64,000 bases of DNA from Cristatella mucedo (lineage: Eukaryota; Bryozoa; Phylactolaemata; Cristatellidae), in assembly GCA_009760855.2 (NCBI GenBank), contig WPIO01000194.1:124001-188000 (forward strand), read 5' to 3'. This document shows, in pieces, positions 58,440 to 64,000 of this stretch (positions within the stretch are counted from its first letter, which is position 1; each line of letters opens with the position of its first letter). The position numbers and the translations under genes are program-made. Below the pieces are notes generated by a model. That model made no database searches, was not told the DNA's origin, and saw only the letters and a list, made by a program, of their open reading frames with translations.

Positions 58440-60660
58440 AAAGATGAAACATCAATTACAGTCAGGGGCAAGCTATCTTTAATCGCCTCTAGTTACAATT
58501 CAAGCTCTTCACGAACTCCGTCTAGCACATTGAAAGCTCTATAAATTGTACAAATCTATCGTATGCATGAAACCAACATTGACGGACGTTTAAACAATTT
58601 TGATAGAAAATTAAGATTGCATCTCGATTGATATACTGTAGTTAATTTAGTATCGCTTAATTTAATTTAACTCTTGAAAAATTATTATAATACTTAAAAT
58701 GTATTGATGCATAATTTATCACAAAATATGCATTATGAATTTGTTGTTATCACAAAAATAAGTTCAAGACGTAAAACAATGAAAAATTGGATAACAGCAA
58801 AACTGCTGCTAACTGCTGTTTTACAATTTTAAATTGCAAACAGCTGTTTTAAACATAACGGCTTTAACCCAACCCTAACTGTGATCAACGACCATTAGCA
58901 AATGGTGAGATCAATGGGGATCACGAAGAGCTAAAATAATAGTCTCTTTGTTAGCCGTCATGGCAGAGCAGTGAACAAATCCAAGTTGACGTTGGGTTTC
59001 ATGTAGTCCTCACAGAGGCATCAAACAATCACTGGATCTAAGACAACTAGCAACCGTGCTGCATATCATTACAAGATTCTTTTCGTTCTGATTCTGTGAG
59101 GATACGTGCAGATATAAACGTGGACTGCCAACCATGTAACAATAAGTTTCAGGTTTGCTATATCGTTTCCAACTTGCAGCAATAGTCACAATTCGCCCCA
59201 ACCCGACTACGTATTTTCCGCTATTGATTATAATTTGAAGCTTTAATATGCGAGTTCTTGAATCACAGACAGTTATCATCATTTATTTCTCGATAAGAAC
59301 GAAGCAAAGAAGGCTAGCTCAGGACGTCTAGACTGAAGCTGCAGCTAAAATCAATTAGTACTTGAAAGCCTCTTAGAGTACATCCTTCCCTACAAAGAAT
59401 TAAGTGTCCGATGATGACGTATATTCAAATTAAATACGGAGATCTATCTCTCAGCTCAAGTATTAGTAGCCCCTCTGTAGCAAGATTTTCCGTTGATTAC
59501 TTTACAACTCTGCATGGAAAGTTTCAATAAAATTACTATTCCACTAGTATGCAACCTGCTGAGGTCATCCAAAAAACGAGATCAGAATTCACAAAATCTA
59601 CTAAATTGGGCACACTTTAAAGAGGTCAGATAATAAAAAACATCGCAAATATATATGTATATACATATATATTACCAAAACCATTGACATATGTTATATA
59701 TACGTCTATTCATTTTTAATTAGTTTGGATGGCAATAAGGAAGATCACCACTGGAAGAACTGTTTTGAATGACTCCATCATTGGAATGAATTTTTTATTA
59801 ATGCTAAAGCTTGCTTTTATTGCTAATTTCGAGACTTATAAAGGATATTTCAAGTCCGGTGACTAAGTTTATGGCAGCTCATGCAAATTCAAACACTGCA
59901 GGTATAGTTATAAATGCACAGGCTAACGTTTGCAAAGTCTTTAATTGCTGTCTTTACTGCACAGACTTAACGCCTGCACTGCATAGATTAAACGCGATCA
60001 TATATCCCAGTAGAATTACTCACTGGGGCTTGCAATTCTCAAATCAGAGAGTTATTGAATTTGAGGCCTTTAGTAGGGAACCTCTGACTGACCTCTGAAA
60101 GCGGAGTAATGGGCTCTGAAACTCTTCTACTGCAGCCTAAAAGGGGCTTTTGAATAGATAAATGTTTAACTCGGTTCAGCTGTTTCTCAATTCAGCAATA
60201 AGGTGCACGGACTTTTCTACCTAATAGTTCCGCAACTGCAACCTTCATTTCACTGGCCACAACCAGGGTGAGACCTCATGAATAAGAGGCCCTTGAATCA
60301 GCTGACCACTATTTTCCTTAACGGTAATTTATTATTTTTAAATATCAAAACAAGCAGAATAATAGAATTTGTTCGAGATTAGCTCTCTAAACTTTAATGA
60401 TAGGGAGCTCATCACTTAGTCATTATTGAATATATGCTCAAGTTTTTACTAGGAATATACATTTGTAGCAAGATATTCAAATATATAATTTCGGCATACC
60501 GAATTGAAATGTTCGTGTGACCCTCAAAACAGTACCACCTATGCACATGCTCTGTAAACATCAAAAAGGGGAGAATAAGCTCAACGTCGGCAATTTGTGT
60601 TTAGGGAGCTCTTGTACTCGCACACTTGTGTATAAAAGTATGTGGGCTTATTTCTATTTT
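58440..60660. other. No gene recognised; intron before exon H
   Basis: This contains TA-rich sequence (59,650-59,705), an open frame of 95 codons (59,811-60,098) and one of 90 codons on the minus strand (59,010-59,282), neither with recognised motifs. If exons G and H belong together, this is part of a 6.7-kb intron. Confidence 0.5.
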
Positions 60661-60668
60661 TATTGCAG

Positions 60669-60759
60669 GAAAAACTGGGTTGGCCTCAAAATATACTTCA
60701 CGGAGATTGGAAGTACAGTCGTGTCTCAAACACCTGCTCATACCATGAATTCAACTCTG
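60669..60759 (+). CDS. DEG/ENaC channel exon H: segment just before TM2
   Basis: A good acceptor (TTCTATTTTTATTGCAG) precedes the exon. Its first base completes the Thr codon of exon G. The reading is K-N-W-V-G-L-K-I-Y-F-T-E-I and continues T-V-V-S-Q-T-P-A-H-T-M-N-S-T-L. This has the same spacing as the family's L-x-I-Y/F-F-x-E-L...T-x-x-Q-x-P-A-Y segment, which leads into D-x-GG-x-xGLxxG and TM2. No GT donor is seen at the expected place. The frame runs on with I-T-N-K-N-D-R to a stop after 60,828. The TM2 exon was not found in the rest of the window, so the end given is where homology stops. Confidence 0.75.
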
Positions 60760-60829
60760 ATTACGAACAAGAACGACCGAAAAAAAAAACATTTATTTCA
60801 CAGAATGCCTCCACAACCGTTTGCATAAA

Positions 60830-61680
60830 AATGAAATGGCCGCAGTTGCTGTTAATTCAAGATAAATAACATCACTTGCAATGAGCTAAAGCTACACTTT
60901 TAGATGTTAAATCAAATGTTCCAGAATTTAGTAGTGATAATTCATGTATACGACACCCAACAAGAATCTCCGAAGCTCCGTCTAGGCGAAATCAAATTCA
61001 TTGCAAGAGAATTGATTAACAAGTGCTAACTACAGGTAACGTATTACTCTAAGACTATCATAAAAAACAGCATGCATCACACTTGGACCAGCCTGCAAAA
61101 GTCTACAAAAGGTCCTTCCTAACGACTGTCACTTACAAGGAGCCAATCGTTGATATGGATACCCAGGTTAGTTGTAAGCACGAAATCTCCCACACGTGAG
61201 CCGGGAAAGCCCTTAGGAAAATTACAGAGAAGTCTTTTCGAGGCACTAGGAAAGATGAGCTGAACGGTTTCGTTCTGCTGAGACTTGAAAAAGAGGAAGG
61301 CCACTGCTGGTCCTGACAGCCGCATGAATCATATTCCTTAATTTTGTGAATCACATTTTACCGATTTATTATGTTTAAACAGAGATTGATGCTAACTCGT
61401 ACAACGAATTTGTGGCATAAACCACAAACTCGTGCATCGAACGTATGGCATAAACCGTGCGATTATAGTGTCACAGCTAAATTGCAGCTTGAATCTTGAC
61501 AATTGCAGGCATGCACCACATTTTTAAAACGATGACCTCCGCTTTCATAGCTTAAGAGCTTTTAAAAACAATATGGCTGGCTAAGTCTTTGGAAGAAGCT
61601 GCAGTATGCATCCACTCTTGTATGGAGGTCTTTTAAAGAACTTGTATGTGTCAATTGACAGAGCATTTCGTTCGTTTTCA
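60830..61680. other. No repeats recognised; contains a candidate minus-strand exon
   Basis: Nothing is recognised apart from the minus-strand open segment listed at 61,137-61,312. Confidence 0.5.
61137..61312 (-). CDS. Candidate minus-strand exon, function unknown
   Basis: The minus strand is open with P-A-V-A-F-L-F-F-K-S-Q-Q-N-E-T-V and G-S-R-V-G-D-F-V-L-T-T-N-L-G-I, ending N-D-W-L-L. A strong donor (GTAAGT) follows directly, and CTGTCAG stands before the start as a possible acceptor. The sequence has the alternating hydrophobic pattern of a beta-rich extracellular domain, but I do not recognise a family. It may be an exon of a gene on the opposite strand. An accidental open frame of 68 codons is the simple alternative. 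Confidence 0.3.
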
Positions 61681-61689
61681 GCACCTAAC

Positions 61690-61825
61690 ACAATAATAAA
61701 AATACATATGTTATATGGCCCTCAGAAAATTCTATAATTTTCTAGGAACTTTTCATATGCTTCAAAGGAAGAATGGTTAGATGTTTAGTGAGAGTATGCT
61801 CAATGCCAACCACAATAACATTTCT
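61690..61825 (-). mobile_element. Minus-strand L2, 3' end (left part of a split copy)
   Basis: ACAATAATAAAAATAC, GCCCTCAGAAAATTCTATA and TTTTCTAGGAACTTTTCATA form a decayed L2 tail on the minus strand. The sequence up to about 61,825 is the untranslated region. Its continuation appears at 62,530 after a plus-strand L2. Confidence 0.65.
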
Positions 61826-61827
61826 TA

Positions 61828-62525
61828 CTGGCCTACCAGCATTCTTACTGGCCTACCAGCATGTTCGATCAGGCGATTGCAGCTAGTGTAAAACTCAGCA
61901 GCTAGGCTTGTCTGTCGTGAGCTTCAAACTTGCCACATTACACCACTTTTCGCCGACCTGCACTACCTACCAGTCAAGCAACAGATTGAATTCAAGGATT
62001 TGCTGCTCACTTTTAGGTAACTTCATTCTTTGGCTCCAGCCTATCTCTCAGATGTACTCTCCCATCAGGCCAAGCATCGTGCCACCCGCTTTTTGGAATC
62101 CAACAGTCTACAAGTACCTCGTAAAAACCCCAAATACTTTGAAGACTGTGCATTTAGTTGGTATGCTCCCAAAGCCTGGAACTCCCTCCCGACCTGCATC
62201 AGAACATCCCCTGACCTGACCACATTTAAAAATAATCTAAAAGCACACCTATTTAGGACGTAATTTAGTGGGTCCCTGTGATTCGTCCTACATGTGCTTA
62301 TGCATGCTGACACTGTGCATGCTGCCACTAACCACATTTGCATGTTGATCCTGTGCATGTCACCCCTAACGACGTTATTCATTTTGTTTGTTTATCATGC
62401 ATGATATTACTCACCATTGAAGTGCATTTCCCTTTGCAGCAAATGTAAAGCGCCCAGAGAGAGATTGAGTTCTCTGAGGGCGCTTTATCAAGTGCATTAT
62501 TATTATTCTTATTATAATTAATATT
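61828..62525 (+). mobile_element. Plus-strand L2 fragment nested in another L2
   Basis: A 5'-truncated plus-strand copy begins with TTCTTACTGGCCTACCAGCA, which is repeated directly after itself (61,828-61,862). It contains Q-L-G-L-S-V-V-S-type and H-F-S-P-T-C-T regions, P-K-A-W-N-S-L-P-T-C-I-R (62,170-62,205) and T-F-K-N-N-L-K-A-H-L-F. The well-preserved tail (62,440-62,510) pairs AAAGCGCCCAGAGA with TCTCTGAGGGCGCTTT and ends in (ATT)n. A frameshift near 62,060 and stops make it inactive. Confidence 0.85.
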
Positions 62526-62529
62526 ATAA

Positions 62530-63765
62530 ACAATGTTAAAGGTGACATGCACAGGATCAGCCTGCAAGAACGGTTAGTGACAGCATGTACAGTGCCACCA
62601 CGCATAAGCACAAAAAGGACAAACCTCGTGGACGTAAGTGCTACGATATATATAATCATTTTTAGTTTCTTTGTTAACGTGGTCTAGTCAAGGAATGCCA
62701 TGACACAAGTTGAAGCCATCAGAGCGTTTGGGAGCTTACTAGCTAAACGTGCTTAATAGGTAAACAACTTTATCCAAAAATAGCTTGTGGTACGATGCTT
62801 AGCTTGGTTTGGGAGTAGATCTGATAGGTAGTCTAGAGCAAAAAAGAAGGGACCTAAAAGTGAGTGACCCAACCTTGAAGTCTATGTGCTACTTGACTGG
62901 GAGTAAGTGCAGATCGGCGATAAGTGGTTTGATTCGGCAAACGAGACGCTCATGACAGATAAGCCTATTTACAAAGATTTGGACCAGCTGCAAGCGACTG
63001 ATTGCAGAAGCCGGTAGACCAGCAGGTATTAGTTACAGAAATCGAGACGGAATGTCCGAAATGCACGAGCTAATTTCGATGTGGTATTACTGTCTAAAGA
63101 AGCCCAAATTTTAGCAATTTTAAGAAGCTAAAAAGAGGCAGATTTGGCCATGGAGCTAATGTGATCGTTTCATGAAATGTCTTTTTGGAGCTAGACACCT
63201 AGATTGTGTGCAGATTCAACTGGAGATTTGCTGGCAGAACCGATTGTGAGCATTAACCATTCACATTTCTTTATCACACTCTATTATCCATGGCTAGCAA
63301 GCTGGTTTTGCCATCACTCAATTTAAAGTAGTGTTCTACTATCCATGTGCGGATGCCAACAATACATGTACCTAGAGAGTTGACGGAATATTTTAACTTG
63401 CTCAAGGGCTGAGAGAGCTTAAAGCAGACGCATTACAGACTCTAATCTGCATAGAAGTGAAAGCCTATATTTTGCCTAGCAAACGCATCGGCAAGAATGA
63501 AAATATAAACCATTAACAGAAAAGGAACCAAGCACAAAGCCCTTGATACCACATATTTCTGACATTAGTTTTTTGATCTTTGCCAATTCATATCAATACT
63601 GGAGTCTCCGACTGAGATAGTACCTGCAAAATTGCACTGCAGTATTAGTGATGCCCAAGCGAGATGAGAGTCGCTCAAGAAGGACTTGATGATCGATATT
63701 ATCGGAAGCTGCCGAAATATAAAAAAACGATCAGAGATACTCTACGTAATGCCAATTATTTATAG
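62530..63765 (-). mobile_element. Minus-strand L2, right part of the split copy
   Basis: It resumes at GGTGACATGCACAGGATCAG (the untranslated region) and continues through C-terminal and palm regions to the L-D-...-A-A-S-D-N-I-D region near 63,700. It has many stops and indels. Together with 61,690-61,825 it makes one element into which the plus-strand copy inserted. Confidence 0.75.
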
Positions 63766-63942
63766 CAGTCTTGATAAAATCAAACGGGAACTTCCCGGCA
63801 AAGTTTGCGGTTACAATATTTAAATTCTGTAGGGCTGCCGTGGCTCATTTGGTGTCAGTGATATTGATGAACTAAGTGTCTGTGATATTAAAGAGTAACC
63901 TGGTGGAGGTTGGTTAATTTCTCTTAGTCTAGTCTTGGCGAG

Positions 63943-64000
63943 TCGTGATGGCACCATAGCTAAGGCGGTTGCTTTACAAGATTTCGGCCCAAGGTCATGG
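63943..64000 (+). mobile_element. tRNA-like SINE, copy 4, cut by the window edge
   Basis: It starts ATGGCACCATAGCTAAGGCG and continues GTTGCTTTACAAGATTTCGG and CCCAAGGTCATGG, like the head of the copies at 9,463, 9,832 and 12,482. The B-box lies beyond the window. A second similar start (GCCGTGGCTCATTTGGTGTC) at 63,836 may be a broken copy. Confidence 0.65.

Larger units (their letters stand above)
31159..60759 (+). other. DEG/ENaC-family sodium channel gene (eight exons recognised)
   Basis: This is the span of a split gene for an amiloride-sensitive-type, non-voltage-gated sodium channel subunit in the plasma membrane. The family includes ASIC, FaNaC and degenerins; each subunit has two membrane helices and a large disulphide-rich extracellular domain, and three subunits make a pore. 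Eight exons give about 355 residues in the family order: TM1, FP-x-VTICN, a finger segment, the CYFAGTQC-GNCYTFN region, the palm, two cysteine-rich thumb exons and the pre-TM2 segment. The N-terminal exon and the TM2/selectivity-filter exon are missing from my model. Intron phases agree at A-B (2), D-E (0), E-F (0), F-G (1) and G-H (2). They disagree on both sides of exon C. All eight exons keep an open frame, unlike the left copy, which suggests selection. The exact subfamily (ASIC-like or peptide-gated) cannot be set from these exons. Confidence 0.85.

Overview
This is a stretch of animal nuclear genome. It is AT-rich, with split genes, long introns, many decayed transposable elements and microsatellites, and no bacterial-style operons. 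An ion channel of the DEG/ENaC/ASIC/FaNaC type, L2-clade LINEs, tRNA-like SINEs and a SPIN-like hAT MITE together suggest a lophotrochozoan. A gastropod mollusc is my best guess, but the sequence alone does not prove it.

The main gene is a plus-strand DEG/ENaC sodium-channel gene recognised from eight exons between about 31.16 and 60.76 kb. They run in channel order: TM1 and beta-strand 1 (FPQVTICN), the finger/thumb start, the CYFAGTQC segment, GNCYTFN, the palm (GLKVLVH), two cysteine-rich exons, and the segment just before TM2. The cytoplasmic N-terminus and the TM2/selectivity-filter exon were not found. Intron phases fit at A-B, D-E, E-F, F-G and G-H, but not on either side of exon C.

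A second, diverged copy of the central part of this gene and its introns occupies the left edge to about 12.76 kb, in direct orientation. It matches about 38.58-56.65 kb. The copy is a pseudogene: stops, lost disulphide cysteines and a destroyed GNCYTFN motif, although splice sites and the lengths of two exons survive. The two copies carry different later insertions (L2, SINEs, a 2.96-kb insert) and different microsatellite expansions, so each is an empty-site reference for the other.

Repeats between and around the genes: about fourteen L2-clade LINE fragments, mostly on the minus strand. One at 39.36-42.85 kb is almost full length, with endonuclease and reverse transcriptase, four stops and a mid-ORF block in another frame. 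Two SINE families are present, one sharing the L2 3' hairpin tail. There is a GC-rich probable solo LTR at 28.95-30.29 kb with an internal triplicate repeat, an inverted GC-rich repeat pair at 33.4/35.6 kb, a SPIN-like MITE at 56.76-56.95 kb and a hAT transposase pseudogene just downstream. A plus-strand L2 is nested in a minus-strand L2 at 61.7-63.8 kb.

Large parts of 15-20, 23-27 and 58-61 kb contain nothing I can assign. I see no CRISPR array, rRNA or functional tRNA gene, and no convincing novel enzymatic system. The most notable content is the channel duplication with its internal clock of insertions, and the SPIN-like element, whose family is known for horizontal transfer.
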